A stretch of DNA of 64,000 bases from Microbacterium amylolyticum (GTDB taxonomy: Bacteria; Actinomycetota; Actinomycetes; Actinomycetales; Microbacteriaceae), in NCBI RefSeq assembly GCF_011046975.1, contig NZ_CP049253.1:992001-1056000 (forward strand), in the 5' to 3' direction. Positions within the stretch are counted from its first letter, which is position 1, and every line of letters begins with the position of its first letter. The notes below the pieces were generated by a model, which saw only the letters and a list, made by a program, of their open reading frames with translations, ran no database searches and was not told the origin of the DNA. Positions 26,321 through 38,185 of this stretch are shown here, piece by piece. The position numbers and the translations under genes were made by a program.

Positions 26321-26653
26321 TGGGGCGGCACGCTCGAACTGGCTCACTACCGCGAGATGCCCATTGATGATATGCCGGGCCCGCCAGACTGGGTGATGCA
26401 CGGCCAGCTCGACCTCGAAGGCGGCATCACGCTGATGGCGGCCGACGGCCCCGCAACACGATCGTCCGGCAACGTCGATATCTGCCTGTACGGCGAGGAC
26501 ACGTCCGAGATGGAGGCGATCTTCACACAGCTGTCAGACGACGCAGACGTCACGCTTCCGTTCGCGCCCGCCCCCTGGGGCAACATGTTCGGTCAGCTCG
26601 TCGACAAGTTCGGAATCGGCTGGATGCTGGAAGGCGGCCCGGCACCCGAGTAG
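26321..26653 (+). pseudogene. VOC/PhnB-like (glyoxalase superfamily) C-terminal fragment
   Basis: About 110 residues with the PhnB-type pattern: GGTLELAHYREMP, VMHGQLDLEGGITLMAAD, then NVDICLYGED, and the ending APWGNMFGQLVDKFGIGWML. A complete protein would have about 25-30 more residues at the N-terminus (the LSFxgxAxEAmxFYxxvF strand-helix), which are absent in every frame. No start codon lies at the correct place; the first in-frame ATG is at the MPIDDM segment. It is therefore a truncated relic. The remaining frame is undisturbed. Confidence 0.7.
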
Positions 26654-26670
26654 CCGCACGAGCACAACAG

Positions 26671-26711
26671 GCGTTGTCTCCGCGCGGATAGTTCCCGCGC
26701 AGAGACAACGC
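26671..26711. terminator. Bidirectional hairpin between convergent genes
   Basis: Strong hairpin GCGTTGTCTC/GAGACAACGC continued by CGCGCGG/CCCGCGC, between the VOC remnant (plus) and galE (minus). No long U-run on either side; probably a terminator for galE. Confidence 0.6.
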
Positions 26712-26722
26712 TTGTGAAGCGA

Positions 26723-27742
26723 TCAGCCGGCGTAGCCGGAAGGGTTCTTCTGCTGCCAGTTCCACACATCGCGCGTCATATCGTCGATTGTGCGGGTGGC
26801 CTTCCACCCCAGCTCCGCCTCAGCCTTTGCCGGCGTGCAGTATGTGGCAGCGAGATCGCCTGCGCGGCGCGGCTTCATCGCCTTGGGAAGCTCGCGACCG
26901 ATGGCCTTTTCGAAAGACGCGATCAACTGAAGAACGCTGACGGGGTTTCCCGTTCCGAGGTTGTACGATGACACGCCCGGCTGCGCGTTTTCCAGGGCGG
27001 CGACGTGACCCTCCGCAAGGTCGACAACGTGAATGTAGTCACGCTGACCGGTTCCGTCCGGGGTGTCGTAGTCGTCGCCGAAAACGCCGATCTCGGGTAG
27101 CGAGCCAACGGCGACACGCGCGACGAAGGGCATCAGGTTGTTCGGGATGCCCTTCGGGTCTTCTCCGACCAGCCCCGACGCGTGCGCGCCGACCGGGTTG
27201 AAGTAGCGCAGCAGCGTGACGTTGAGCTCGGGGTTCGCGGTCTGCACGTCGGTGAGGGCCACCTCGTTCATCAGCTTCGACTTCGAGTACGGATTTGACA
27301 GCTCGACGAGGTTGCGGGTGGCATCCTCGGTGAACGGCAGATCCGCCGGGTCCGAGTACACGGTGCCGGTTGACGAGAACACGATCGACCGGATGCCCTG
27401 CGCCAGCCCCACACGCAACAGCGCGTAGGTGGTGTCGAGGTTGTTCGCATAGTAGGCCAGGGGCTTCTGCACTGACTCACCAACAGCTTTGAGGGCGGCG
27501 AAGTGAATAATCGCTTCGAAGGGCCCGTGATCGGCGAAAACGCCCTCGACGATCGTGTCGTCCGCTGCATCTCCGATGACAAGCGGAATGCGGGTTCCGG
27601 TGATCTCCGCGATTCTGTCGACGACAACGTCGCTGGTGTTCGACAGATCGTCCAGCAGAACCGGTTCATGACCCGCTTCGATGAGGGCGATGGCTGTGTG
27701 GGTTCCGACATAACCGGCGCCGCCGGCAAGAAGTACGCGCAT
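26723..27742 (-). CDS. galE: UDP-glucose 4-epimerase
   Basis: 339-aa extended short-chain dehydrogenase interconverting UDP-glucose and UDP-galactose. It has the NAD-binding GGAGYVGTHTA at the N-terminus, the catalytic S/T and YSKSK in SNPYSKSKLM, LRYFNPVGAH, and RDYIHVVDLAEGHV. Length and motifs are normal. It lies 36 bp after the thymidine kinase gene in the same direction and may share its transcript. Confidence 0.94.
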   Translation of the reverse strand: MRVLLAGGAGYVGTHTAIALIEAGHEPVLLDDLSNTSDVVVDRIAEITGTRIPLVIGDAADDTIVEGVFADHGPFEAIIHFAALKAVGESVQKPLAYYANNLDTTYALLRVGLAQGIRSIVFSSTGTVYSDPADLPFTEDATRNLVELSNPYSKSKLMNEVALTDVQTANPELNVTLLRYFNPVGAHASGLVGEDPKGIPNNLMPFVARVAVGSLPEIGVFGDDYDTPDGTGQRDYIHVVDLAEGHVAALENAQPGVSSYNLGTGNPVSVLQLIASFEKAIGRELPKAMKPRRAGDLAATYCTPAKAEAELGWKATRTIDDMTRDVWNWQQKNPSGYAG

Positions 27743-27778
27743 GGCCTCAGCTTATGGGAAGACGGCCTCGCCGATGGT

Positions 27779-28441
27779 TCAGCCCCGGCCGAGCCAGCCC
27801 CCGGATTCCTCCAAATAGCAGGCGCCGCAGAGCGACTCGTATGTGACGAAATGCGCGTCTCGCACGGCAGACGTTGCGGCGTCGATCGCCACCTGGTCCC
27901 CGTCGAAAACGAACTTTCCATCGATCAGGCGTCCGTTGAACATCGCTTTTCTGCCGCAGCGGCAGATCGTCTTCAGCTCCTCGAGCGCATGAGCGATCTC
28001 GAGAAGCCGACGCGACCCTGGGAAGGCCTCCGTCTGGAAATCCGTGCGGATTCCGTATGCCATCACGGGTATCGCATCGATAACAGCGATGCGGAACAAA
28101 TCGTCCACCTGCTCGCGTGTGAGGAACTGCGCCTCATCGACCAGAAGACACGCGACATCACTCGGCCGATCGCCGTCGAACAGGGCGTCCTGCCCTTCGT
28201 GACGCACACGATCACGCTCGCTCGCGAACAACTCTCGGGCGTTTGCCGCCGGATCGATGAGGAAATCAACCCGACGCGTCACCCCCAGGCGCGACTCGAT
28301 CTCGGCCGCGCCCTTTGTGTCGATCGCGGGCTTGGCCAAAAGAACAGCCTGTCCCCGCTCTTCGTAGTTGTACGCCGCTTGAAGCAAAGCGGTGGACTTC
28401 CCGGAGTTCATCGCCCCGAATCGGAAATACAGCTTCGCCAC
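27779..28441 (-). CDS. tdk: Thymidine kinase (type II)
   Basis: 220-aa salvage enzyme phosphorylating thymidine. Walker A is GAMNSGKSTALL (about residue 10), Walker B LLVDEAQFLT with the catalytic Glu, and a structural zinc site is formed by CRCG and CGACY. Start ATG 28441. Normal length for the family. Confidence 0.95.
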   Translation of the reverse strand: MAKLYFRFGAMNSGKSTALLQAAYNYEERGQAVLLAKPAIDTKGAAEIESRLGVTRRVDFLIDPAANARELFASERDRVRHEGQDALFDGDRPSDVACLLVDEAQFLTREQVDDLFRIAVIDAIPVMAYGIRTDFQTEAFPGSRRLLEIAHALEELKTICRCGRKAMFNGRLIDGKFVFDGDQVAIDAATSAVRDAHFVTYESLCGACYLEESGGWLGRG

Positions 28442-28477
28442 CGGGTGCGTCCTTCAGATCACAAAAATGCAGGTCGG

Positions 28478-29923
28478 TCAGGGATTGATGCCCAGGGCGC
28501 CAGCCGTGTTGGCCAGCGTCTGCGTTGCCAGTGCGTCATCATCGTTGAGGCGCTTGCCCAGCGTGGGGATCAGCTCCTCCAGGAGCGGGCGCCACTCGTC
28601 TTGACGGTCGGCAAAGCACTGGTCGATCAGCGTGAGCATGATCGACACGGTCGTCGAGGCTCCGGGAGACGCACCGAGAAGCCCGGCGATCGAGCCGTCA
28701 GCCGAGGCGACGACCTCGGTGCCGAACTGCAGCTTGCCGCCCTTCATTACCTGGGCACGCTGGCCTGCTTGGATCAGCTCCCAGTCCTCGGCCTTCGCGG
28801 TCGGCATGAATTCCCGCAGGCTATCCAGTTTGCGGGCATGGCTCTTGAGGAGCTCCCCCGCGAGGTACTTGACCAGGCTGAAGTTCGTCAGGCCCACCTT
28901 GAGCATCGACCCGATGTTCGACAGACGCACCTGCTGAACGATGTCGAACAGGCGCCCCTGCTTGAGGAACTTCGGGCTGAACGTCGCGAACGGACCGAAC
29001 ATCAGTGCGCCATCGCCGTCGACCATGCGCGCATCCAGGTGCGGAACCGACATTGGCGGCGCCCCCACAGCCGCCTGCGAGTAGACCTTTGCCTGGTGAC
29101 GCGCAACGAGGTCAGGGTTCGTGGTCTTCAGGAACTGACCACCGATCGGGAAGACACCGTAGCCCGAGATTTCGGGAATACCCGAAGACTGCAGGAGCTT
29201 AATGGCCCAGCCGCCCGCGCCGACGAAGACGAACTTCGCGTTGATCTGTCCGGGCGCCGAACCGATACGGCGGCGATACCGCACCTGCCAGGAGCCATCG
29301 CTCTGACGCTTGAGCTTCTTCACCTCGGTGTCAAGACGCAGGTCCACGCCGTTGTTCGTCAGGTGAGCGAACAGCTGGCGCGTGATCGCGCCGAAATCGA
29401 CATCCGTCCCCGCGGGGACGCGCGTGGCGGCAAAAGGCTCGCCCGCCTTGCGCTTCTGCATCAGCAGCGGTGCCCACTGGTTGATGACGCGCGAGTCTTC
29501 GCTGTACTCAATCCCGGAGAACAGCGGCTGTTTGCGCAGCGTCTCGTAGCGGTCGCGCAGGTAGGCGACGTCCTTTTCCCCGCGCACGAACGTCATATGG
29601 GGCGTGGCGTTGATGAAGGTCTTCGCCTCATCCAGGATGCCCTTTTCGATGAACGATGCCCATAGCTGACGGCTGACCTGGAACTGCTCGTTGATGTCAA
29701 CGGCCTTCGCTGGATTCGCCGCGTCCGGCATGTAGTTCAGCTCGCACAGTGCCGCGTGACCCGTGCCCGCGTTGTTCCACGCGTTCGAGCTTTCCTGTGC
29801 CACATCGCCAAGACGCTCGAACACCACGATCTTCAGATCGGGGTCGAGTTCTTTCAGCAGTGTTCCCAACGTGGCGGACATGATTCCGCCGCCGATGAGG
29901 ACGACGTCAACGTTTTCACTCAC
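28478..29923 (-). CDS. mqo: Malate:quinone oxidoreductase
   Basis: 481-aa FAD-dependent peripheral membrane enzyme oxidising malate to oxaloacetate with electrons passed to menaquinone. The FAD-binding LIGGGIMSATLG begins at residue 8; NAWNNAGTGHAALCELNY is the family signature and GASPGASTT lies near the C-terminus. It is 36 bp upstream of tdk. It fits a respiring actinobacterium whose TCA cycle uses Mqo. Confidence 0.96.
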   Translation of the reverse strand: MSENVDVVLIGGGIMSATLGTLLKELDPDLKIVVFERLGDVAQESSNAWNNAGTGHAALCELNYMPDAANPAKAVDINEQFQVSRQLWASFIEKGILDEAKTFINATPHMTFVRGEKDVAYLRDRYETLRKQPLFSGIEYSEDSRVINQWAPLLMQKRKAGEPFAATRVPAGTDVDFGAITRQLFAHLTNNGVDLRLDTEVKKLKRQSDGSWQVRYRRRIGSAPGQINAKFVFVGAGGWAIKLLQSSGIPEISGYGVFPIGGQFLKTTNPDLVARHQAKVYSQAAVGAPPMSVPHLDARMVDGDGALMFGPFATFSPKFLKQGRLFDIVQQVRLSNIGSMLKVGLTNFSLVKYLAGELLKSHARKLDSLREFMPTAKAEDWELIQAGQRAQVMKGGKLQFGTEVVASADGSIAGLLGASPGASTTVSIMLTLIDQCFADRQDEWRPLLEELIPTLGKRLNDDDALATQTLANTAGALGINP

Positions 29924-29967
29924 GATGATCTACCCTACTCCCGTCACCTGCGGGCCAGACGAACGAA

Positions 29968-30001
29968 CGGCGCCTCAAGAACTCGGGTTCTTGAGGCGCC
30001 G
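29968..30001 (-). terminator. Terminator of the lysC-asd unit
   Basis: Perfect 15-bp stem, CGGCGCCTCAAGAAC pairing with GTTCTTGAGGCGCCG around a 4-nt loop, 14 bp beyond the asd stop. The minus-strand tail TTCGTTCG is moderately T-rich. It lies between asd and the mqo promoter region. Confidence 0.8.
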
Positions 30002-30014
30002 AACAAACCTGATG

Positions 30015-31097
<1,083 letters not shown>

Positions 31098-32402
31098 TCA
31101 GCGGCCGGTGCCGGCGTAGACGGTTGCTTCGATCTCGCCGTCGAGACCGTAGGCCGTATGCACGGCGCGAGCGGCCTCGTCAAGATCAGTATCGCGCAAC
31201 ACCACGGAGATGCGGATCTCACTGGTGGAGATCATCTCAATGTTGATCCCGTTGCTGCTGAGCGCGTCAAACAGGGTGAGAGAGACGCCGGAGTGCGAAC
31301 GCATGCCCGCGCCAACAACCGACAGCTTGCCCACCTGGTCGTCGTGCACGAGGCTCTCGAATCCAATGTCGGCTTGCTCCGCCTGGAGCTGCTTGGCCAC
31401 GTCCGTTCCCTCTTCCTTGGGAAGGGTGAACGAAATGTCGGTGCGACCGGGGCTCGCAGACTGCACGTTCTGCACGATCATGTCGATGTTCGCGCCGCTC
31501 TTCTGCACGCGCGAGAAGATCGCGGCGGCCGATCCCGGAACGTCGGGCACGCCGACCACGGTGATCTTGGCCTGGCTGCGGTCGATGGCCACGCCTGCGA
31601 CGACGGGCTCTTCCTTGCCGATGACTTCGGACATGTCTTCTCCCTTGGCGAGACGAGGGTCTGGCATTCCCTCGGTCAGAACGTAAGTGCCCTCGTTGGA
31701 CGTGAACGTGGAGCGAGCGTGGATGAGCACGTTGTGACGGCGCGCGTACTCAACGGCGCGGATGTACAGGACCTTTGCGCCGTTTGCCGCGAGTTCCAGC
31801 ATCTCGTCGGCCGTGATCGTGTTGAGCTTCTGGGCGAGCGGAACAACGCGCGGATCGCAGGTGAAGATGCCGTCGACGTCGCTGTAGATTTCGCAGGCAT
31901 CGGCGCCCAGCGCTGCCGCGAGAGCGACGGCGGTGGTGTCGGATCCGCCGCGGCCGAGAGTGGTGATGTCACGGGTGTCGCGGTTGAAGCCCTGGAACCC
32001 GGCGACGATGACGATCGCGCCGTCGTCAAGCGCTTCGCGCAGGCGAACGGGCGTGACGTCGACGATGCGCGCCGAGCCGTGATCGGCCGTTGTGATCATT
32101 CCGGCCTGGCTGCCCGTGAACGAGCGCGCCTCGTAGCCCATGGAGTGAATCGTCATGGCGAGGAGCGCCATCGAAATGCGCTCACCGCTGGAGAGCAACA
32201 TGTCGAGTTCGCGCGGGGCGGGAGTCGGTGCCACCTGCTGGGCGAGGTCGAGAAGCTCGTCGGTTGTGTCGCCCATCGCGCTCACGGCGACGACGACGTC
32301 GTTGCCCGCACGGCGCGTATCGACGATGCGCTTTGCGACGCGTTTAATGCTCTCGGCATCCGCGACGCTCGAACCGCCGAATTTTTGCACGATCAATGCC
32401 AC
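31098..32402 (-). CDS. lysC: Aspartate kinase
   Basis: 434-aa kinase committing aspartate to the lysine/threonine/methionine family. It opens with the KFGGSSVAD motif, has [13 protein letters not shown], and its C-terminal third holds two ACT domains for feedback inhibition. In related actinobacteria an internal start within lysC yields a separate beta subunit; this is likely here too but is inferred. No lysine riboswitch is visible in the 84-bp space to recR. Confidence 0.95.
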   Translation of the reverse strand: MALIVQKFGGSSVADAESIKRVAKRIVDTRRAGNDVVVAVSAMGDTTDELLDLAQQVAPTPAPRELDMLLSSGERISMALLAMTIHSMGYEARSFTGSQAGMITTADHGSARIVDVTPVRLREALDDGAIVIVAGFQGFNRDTRDITTLGRGGSDTTAVALAAALGADACEIYSDVDGIFTCDPRVVPLAQKLNTITADEMLELAANGAKVLYIRAVEYARRHNVLIHARSTFTSNEGTYVLTEGMPDPRLAKGEDMSEVIGKEEPVVAGVAIDRSQAKITVVGVPDVPGSAAAIFSRVQKSGANIDMIVQNVQSASPGRTDISFTLPKEEGTDVAKQLQAEQADIGFESLVHDDQVGKLSVVGAGMRSHSGVSLTLFDALSSNGINIEMISTSEIRISVVLRDTDLDEAARAVHTAYGLDGEIEATVYAGTGR

Positions 32403-32486
32403 TGTGGTGCTCCCGGGTGATGCGACGGGCGGGGAAGTTCCGCCTCCCGATACCTTACGACCGACAAGCGTCTGCTCAGAATCCGG

Positions 32487-33080
32487 TTACGCGGATCGCC
32501 GTCCGGCGAAGGCACGTCCGAGGGTGACCTCATCGGCGTATTCGAGATCGCCACCAACAGGCAAACCGGATGCGAGGCGGGTGACGGAAATCGCCATGTC
32601 CTTCATCATCCGCGACAAATACGCCGCTGTTGCCTCGCCCTCGAGGTTCGGGTTGGTGGCCAAAATCAGCTCTTCGACGGCGGTATCGCCAACGCGCACC
32701 ATGAGTTCGCGGATGCGGAGGTCGTCTGGTCCGACGCCGCCCATGGGGTTAATGGCGCCACCGAGCACGTGATACAGCCCACGGAACTCTCGAGTTCGCT
32801 CAATGGCCGAAACATCTTTTGCGTCCTCGACAACGCAAATAACGCTCTGGTCGCGACGCGGATCGCGGCAGATGGCGCAGACCTCGTTTTCGGAGACGTT
32901 TCCGCACCGCTCGCAGAACTTGACGCGCTCGCGCACCTCGCTCAGCAGGCCCGCCAGGCGCGAAACATCGAACGTTGGCGTCTGCAGGATGTGGAAGGCG
33001 ATGCGCTGCGCCGACTTGGGCCCGACGCCGGGAAGGCGTCCGAGCTCATCAATTAGCTCTTGGACGATGCCGTCGTACAT
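32487..33080 (-). CDS. recR: Recombination protein RecR
   Basis: 197-aa RecFOR-pathway protein. It has a helix-hairpin-helix [16 protein letters not shown], a C4 zinc finger CERCGN ... CAICRD (about residues 57-72), then a Toprim domain starting ICVVEDAKD. Located 17 bp after dnaX, the common dnaX-recR arrangement. Confidence 0.96.
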   Translation of the reverse strand: MYDGIVQELIDELGRLPGVGPKSAQRIAFHILQTPTFDVSRLAGLLSEVRERVKFCERCGNVSENEVCAICRDPRRDQSVICVVEDAKDVSAIERTREFRGLYHVLGGAINPMGGVGPDDLRIRELMVRVGDTAVEELILATNPNLEGEATAAYLSRMMKDMAISVTRLASGLPVGGDLEYADEVTLGRAFAGRRSA

Positions 33081-33097
33081 GGAGGGTGGGGTGTCCT

Positions 33098-35593
33098 TTA
33101 CTGGAACCGCGTTGGCGGTTCATAGGTCTCTTCGTGGAGGAAGCGTGCGCCGAGCTTCTGGCGAACGACGGCTTCGCCGTATCTTTCGATGCCCTCATCG
33201 AGCCGTATCTGCCGAGACTGCACGGTAGGGCCAACGGGACGAGTCGGCTCGATATCGGGGTACGGCGGCTCATCCTCTGGCTCGGGAGGGATGTCGTCGT
33301 CGGATGGCCCCACCTGGTGAATACCGGGGGCGGCGACGGATGAGGGGAAGGGAGGCGGCGCCGCGGCCGTCTGGCGCGGGGGCAGAGCAGCGGAGGCCGC
33401 GGCGGGCGGGCCGTCAACCGTGGCCGATGGTGTGGACGCTGCGGCGGGGGCGGCAGCGGGCTGTGTCGGGGGCGCGAGAGCCTCTTGCGGCGCGGCCGCG
33501 TCCGCGTCCGCCGCAGAAACGGATTCGGAAGCTGGCGGCACGGACTCCGGCGCGTCGGTGGGGGCGCTCTCGGATGCCGTGTCGGCCTGTTCGTTGCGGG
33601 GAATGGGCGCAGTAGCCCACCCGGTAACGGGAGCAGAGTGGTACGAGCTGGTCTCTGGCGGCGCCGGGGGCTGATCGGCCTCCGGTTCGGGTTCTGGCTC
33701 GGCAGGTGGCACATCGGCGGCCGGAGGGGAATCAAGCGTTGGGATGTGCTTCGCGAGGAACTTCACCCGCTGGCCGAGGACGTTCTCGATCGCCGCGCGA
33801 AGGTCTTCGCTGACGCCGGACCCATCGGCAGCGCGCGTCTTAAACCGCCCGAGATCGGACTGGTTCGTGAACGCGAGACCGACGACATCGCCGCCGACGT
33901 GCGCGGCGCTGGCCGACTGCATCACCAGCCAGGATGAACGGTTCGCGCTCTCGAGCACCGCGATAACGCGCGGCCAGGCCTGTCGCAGCCCATCGAGCGT
34001 GAGGGCCGGGGCCTCGGACTCGGGGCTGGCCGCAGATGCGTTCTCGTTCGCAGGAGCAACGGAGGGGCTCGCATCGGCGCCCGGGTGCGTTTCCGTGCTG
34101 GAAACCGCGGCGTCCGATGCGTCCGGCGACGCTGTCTGAGCCTGCTGGGCGGCCCAGCCAGCGGCGGGAACGTCGTCTTCGGCCGGGTTGCCCGGGGCGA
34201 CGACAAGCGGCTCAACAGGTGGCGTAGGAGCGGCGTCGGTCACGGGCGCCGGGGCAGCCGCAGGGGGCGCCGTGGGAGCAGCAACGGGAGGTGCCGTCAC
34301 CGGCGCTGCGGCAGGAGCTGCAACCGGAGGCGCCGCAACAGGCGACGCGACCGGCGGCGCAGCGACCGAGGGCTGCGCTGCGGGAGCAGCAGGCTCTGCA
34401 CGAGGCTCGGGGGCGGCAACCGCCGCGGCTTCCCGCGGTGCCGGGGCGACGGTCCGCGACTCGGCGTTCGAGGCAACGGGCGCGGAGGGCGCCGTATCGG
34501 CCGTGAGAACACGCGCGATCATCAGCTCGAGCTGCAAACGCGGCGATGTTGCTCCGACCATCTGATCGAGTGCGCTGCTGACAATATCGGCCGTGCGCGA
34601 CAGCCGAGCCGTTCCGTATATCCGGGCTTGCTGCTGCATGCGCTCAAGCTCGTCAGCCGGCAATCCTCGGAGCACCTGAGAAGCCTGAGCACCGGTGGCG
34701 GCGATGACGATCAAATCGCGCAATCGCTCGAGGAGATCATCGACAAAGCGACGAGGGTCCTGGCCTGTTTGCACAACACGGTCAACAGCGGCAAACGCGC
34801 CGGCGGCATCGCCCGATGCGAAAGCATCGGTGACCTCGTCGAGCAACTCGCCGTGTGTGTAGCCGAGGAGAGCCACTGCTCGCGAATACGACACCGTGTC
34901 GCCCTCAGAACCGGCGATGAGCTGATCGAGGATCGAGAGCGTGTCGCGGGGCGAGCCAGCGCCCGCGCGCACAACCAGGGGAAGCACGCCCTGTTCGGCG
35001 ATCGTGCCCTCTTGCTGGCACAGACTCTCGACATACGTGAGCATGGCAGCCGGAGGAACCAGCCTGAACGGATAGTGGTGCGTGCGCGAGCGAATGGTGC
35101 CGATGACCTTCTCGGGCTCGGTCGTGGCGAAGATGAACTTCACGTGCGCCGGCGGCTCTTCGACCAGCTTGAGCAGCGCGTTGAAGCCCTGCGCCGTGAC
35201 CATGTGCGCCTCATCGAGGATGAAGATCTTGAAGCGATCACGCGCCGGAGCGAAAACGGCGCGCTCACGCAGATCTCGCGCATCGTCGACACCATTGTGG
35301 CTGGCGGCGTCGATCTCGACTACATCGAGTGATCCCCCGCCCGCCCGTGACAGCTCCACGCAGCTGTCACACGTGCCGCACGGCGTGTCTGTTGGCCCCT
35401 GAGCACAGTTCAGGCACCGGGCAAGAATGCGCGCCGATGTTGTCTTGCCACACCCGCGCGGACCGGAGAAAAGATAGGCATGGCCGATGCGGTCTGAGCG
35501 CAGCGCTGTCATCAGCGGATCGGTCACCTGGGACTGGCCGATCATCTCAGCGAAGTTCTCGGGCCGGTAGCGGCGATACAGGGCTGTGCTCAC
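33098..35593 (-). CDS. dnaX: DNA polymerase III subunits gamma and tau
   Basis: 831-aa clamp-loader ATPase. Domain order: AAA+ with [14 protein letters not shown] (about residue 45), a zinc module CLNC ... CGTCDSC, LDEAHM, and arginine finger in SRTHHY; then the collar domain to about residue 370. The rest is a Pro/Ala-rich linker with many repeats of the PPVAAP type (about 385-460), a conserved globular piece (about 525-620, starting [11 protein letters not shown]) and a second Pro/Ala/Glu-rich stretch, ending in a short conserved tail. It is first in the dnaX-recR-lysC-asd run. ATG 35593. Confidence 0.95.
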   Translation of the reverse strand: MSTALYRRYRPENFAEMIGQSQVTDPLMTALRSDRIGHAYLFSGPRGCGKTTSARILARCLNCAQGPTDTPCGTCDSCVELSRAGGGSLDVVEIDAASHNGVDDARDLRERAVFAPARDRFKIFILDEAHMVTAQGFNALLKLVEEPPAHVKFIFATTEPEKVIGTIRSRTHHYPFRLVPPAAMLTYVESLCQQEGTIAEQGVLPLVVRAGAGSPRDTLSILDQLIAGSEGDTVSYSRAVALLGYTHGELLDEVTDAFASGDAAGAFAAVDRVVQTGQDPRRFVDDLLERLRDLIVIAATGAQASQVLRGLPADELERMQQQARIYGTARLSRTADIVSSALDQMVGATSPRLQLELMIARVLTADTAPSAPVASNAESRTVAPAPREAAAVAAPEPRAEPAAPAAQPSVAAPPVASPVAAPPVAAPAAAPVTAPPVAAPTAPPAAAPAPVTDAAPTPPVEPLVVAPGNPAEDDVPAAGWAAQQAQTASPDASDAAVSSTETHPGADASPSVAPANENASAASPESEAPALTLDGLRQAWPRVIAVLESANRSSWLVMQSASAAHVGGDVVGLAFTNQSDLGRFKTRAADGSGVSEDLRAAIENVLGQRVKFLAKHIPTLDSPPAADVPPAEPEPEPEADQPPAPPETSSYHSAPVTGWATAPIPRNEQADTASESAPTDAPESVPPASESVSAADADAAAPQEALAPPTQPAAAPAAASTPSATVDGPPAAASAALPPRQTAAAPPPFPSSVAAPGIHQVGPSDDDIPPEPEDEPPYPDIEPTRPVGPTVQSRQIRLDEGIERYGEAVVRQKLGARFLHEETYEPPTRFQ

Positions 35594-35644
35594 CCCTCCA
35601 CCCTACGGCCAGACCACTGACATTCTCCGTGGGTGCGGGAGGTC

Positions 35645-38185
35645 TCAGCTGTTCGTCGGAACCCGCATCACGTCCTCATCGAGTGTTAACTCATGGATCG
35701 GGATCGGAGAGGTCGGCGACTCCGGCGGAACGGCGGCCTCGAGCGGACTCCCATCCTCGCGGAAACGCTTTTTCAGACACGGTTTACCGGCAATCACCGG
35801 ACCGTGGTGGGTGAGCGGAACGGCAACGCTCTCGCCCGCAGCGACCGTGAAGTCCTCACCACGAACGGAGAACGTTGTTTTCGCGGGAGTTCCCTCGATG
35901 TCACGCATCGCCACAGCGATCTCGCGTTGACGGACCGTGACGTCGAGCCGTGCGCCCTGCCACTGCAGGGGAAAGCTCAGCTGCGGCCATGTGACAGGCA
36001 GTCGCGGATCGAAGGTGAGACGGCCATCATCGTCGCGCATCCCTCCGAATCCGCTCACGAGAGCGGTCCAGGATCCGCCAGCAGAAGCAATGTGCACGCC
36101 GTCAGAGGTGTTTCCGTGCAGGTCCGCCAGATCGACGAACAACGCATGCTCGAAGTACTCGAGCGCGAGGTCGCGATAGCCCACTTCGGCCGCCATGACC
36201 GCTTGGACAACGGCCGACAGCGTCGAATCTCCGGTTGTCAGCGGATCGTAGTAGTCGAAGTCGGCTAGTTTCTCCTCGTCGGTGAACTGGCGCCCGTGCA
36301 AATACTGCGCCAAGACGACGTCCGCCTGCTTGAGCACCTGGAATCGGTAGATCACCAGGGGGTGATAGTGCAACAGAAGCGGGCGCTGCGAATCAGGGGT
36401 GTTCTCGAGATCCCACACCTCACGCTCGAGGAACTGGGCATCCTGCGGGTGGATTCCCGCCGCTTCGCTGTAGGGAATATGCATGTGGTTACCCACGCGT
36501 TCCCACCGTTCCGGCTCGTCCGCTGACAGATTCAGGCGGCTGACCATCGCGCGGTAATCGGCCGGTGAACGTTCGGCCATTTCTCGGACGACAACCGCCG
36601 CGGCGCGCAGGTTGAAGCGGGCCATGACGTTCGTGAAGAGGTTGTCGTTGACCACCGTCGTGTACTCGTCCGGGCCCGTCACACCGTGGATGTGGAACGA
36701 GTCGCCCTCTGGCGTGGTCCGCCAGAAACCCAGGGTTGCCCACAGGCGGGCGGTCTCCACCAGGAGATCGACCCCCTCCCGCGCCATGAATTCCTCGTCG
36801 CCGGTTGCGCGTACATACTTCACGACCGCATACGCAACGTCGGCGTTGATGTGGTACTGAGCCGTTCCCGCCGCGTAATAGGCAGATGCCTCTTCCCCGT
36901 TGATCGTTCGCCACGGGATGAGCGCGCCCTCTTCGCTCATCTGCCGCGCACGACGGCGGGCAGCGGGCAGCATCGCCGATCGCATGCGTAGCGCGTTGCG
37001 CGCCCACCACGGAGAGGTGTAGTCGAGGAACGGAAGGACGTAGATATCGGTGTCCCAGAAGTAGTGTCCGCTATACCCGGATCCGGTCATCCCCTTTGCG
37101 GGGACTCCCCAACCATCCGCGCGGGCCGACGCCATCGCGACCTGCAAGAGGCACCAACGTGTGGCCTGCTGCATCGAATCCTGTCCGGCGATCTTGACGT
37201 CGGAACGATCCCAGAAATCGTCCAGCCAGGCACGTTGGCGGGTGAAGTGCGCTTCCGCACCCTCCGCCGTCGCTCGATCGAGGGTCCTACGACCGCGATC
37301 AATCAACTCGCTGACGGGGGCACCGCGCGACGTGTGATACGCGACAAACTTGGTGACCGTCGTGGGAATGCCCGCCTTTGCATCCACCCGGAAAACGTTC
37401 TTCGCGATGTCGGGCTCAACGAGTGCTCGCGAGGTATAGGTGTTGTCGGTCGTGATCTCGTGATCGGCGACAACGGCCAACCGCATCCCGCTCGACGAGG
37501 TCTCGTAGGAGAGAACCGATCGACGCTCCGTCTGCCAATACTCCTGGGGCTCGAGAACCCGATCAGACAGGCGCTGAGACTTGCGCGGATCGAACTCCGC
37601 TTCCTCACCGTTCTTCTTGGCATACACCGGGCGACCGCCATAAACGTCTTCGCCGTCCTGTCGGTTGATCATCTGGCAGTTGATGACAACGGGAGCATCG
37701 GCGTTGACGACCGTGACCGTCATCTGGAGAACGACAAGGTGCCGGTCGGTAAAGGAGACGAGGCTGCGAGATTCGAGCAGCACCTCTTTGCCGGACGGCG
37801 TGATCCAGCGCACGGAACGGTTGTGGGAGGCGTCCCGAAAGTCCAGCGAGCGCTCGTAGCTGACGAGTTCGGCCAGGTCGATGGACATCGGTTCATCATC
37901 GACGTAAACGCGCATGACCTTCGTGTCGGGCACGTTGACGATCGTCTGCCCCACCTCGGCGAAGCCGTACGCGTCCTCTGCGTGACGAATCGGCCAGGTC
38001 TCGTGGAACCCGTTGATGAACGTTCCGTGTTCTTGGGCATGCCGGCCCTCGGGCTGGTTCCCCCGCAACCCCAGATAACCGTTTCCCGTTGCGAAGATGG
38101 TCTCGGTCACACCCAGGTCTTCGTCGCTATAACGGGTTTCGACCAGACGCCACGGGTCGATCGGGAAGCGTTCGCGGTCGATCAT
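35645..38185 (-). CDS. GH65 disaccharide phosphorylase (trehalose/kojibiose/maltose type)
   Basis: 846-aa inverting phosphorylase that splits an alpha-glucoside with phosphate to beta-glucose 1-phosphate and glucose. The N-terminal beta-sandwich starts RYSDEDLGVTETIFATGNGYLGLRG; the (alpha/alpha)6 barrel has the catalytic acid Glu in GVTGPDEYTT and the YSGHYFWDTDIYVLPF motif. The partner beta-phosphoglucomutase gene overlaps its start by four bases, which supports the phosphorylase role because its product is beta-glucose 1-phosphate. Which disaccharide is used cannot be read from sequence alone. Confidence 0.92.
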   Translation of the reverse strand: MIDRERFPIDPWRLVETRYSDEDLGVTETIFATGNGYLGLRGNQPEGRHAQEHGTFINGFHETWPIRHAEDAYGFAEVGQTIVNVPDTKVMRVYVDDEPMSIDLAELVSYERSLDFRDASHNRSVRWITPSGKEVLLESRSLVSFTDRHLVVLQMTVTVVNADAPVVINCQMINRQDGEDVYGGRPVYAKKNGEEAEFDPRKSQRLSDRVLEPQEYWQTERRSVLSYETSSSGMRLAVVADHEITTDNTYTSRALVEPDIAKNVFRVDAKAGIPTTVTKFVAYHTSRGAPVSELIDRGRRTLDRATAEGAEAHFTRQRAWLDDFWDRSDVKIAGQDSMQQATRWCLLQVAMASARADGWGVPAKGMTGSGYSGHYFWDTDIYVLPFLDYTSPWWARNALRMRSAMLPAARRRARQMSEEGALIPWRTINGEEASAYYAAGTAQYHINADVAYAVVKYVRATGDEEFMAREGVDLLVETARLWATLGFWRTTPEGDSFHIHGVTGPDEYTTVVNDNLFTNVMARFNLRAAAVVVREMAERSPADYRAMVSRLNLSADEPERWERVGNHMHIPYSEAAGIHPQDAQFLEREVWDLENTPDSQRPLLLHYHPLVIYRFQVLKQADVVLAQYLHGRQFTDEEKLADFDYYDPLTTGDSTLSAVVQAVMAAEVGYRDLALEYFEHALFVDLADLHGNTSDGVHIASAGGSWTALVSGFGGMRDDDGRLTFDPRLPVTWPQLSFPLQWQGARLDVTVRQREIAVAMRDIEGTPAKTTFSVRGEDFTVAAGESVAVPLTHHGPVIAGKPCLKKRFREDGSPLEAAVPPESPTSPIPIHELTLDEDVMRVPTNS

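Noticed and set aside
32403-32486. Lysine riboswitch upstream of lysC
   Set aside because: The gap is only 84 bp and shows no conserved riboswitch elements; the gene is probably transcribed from dnaX-recR.
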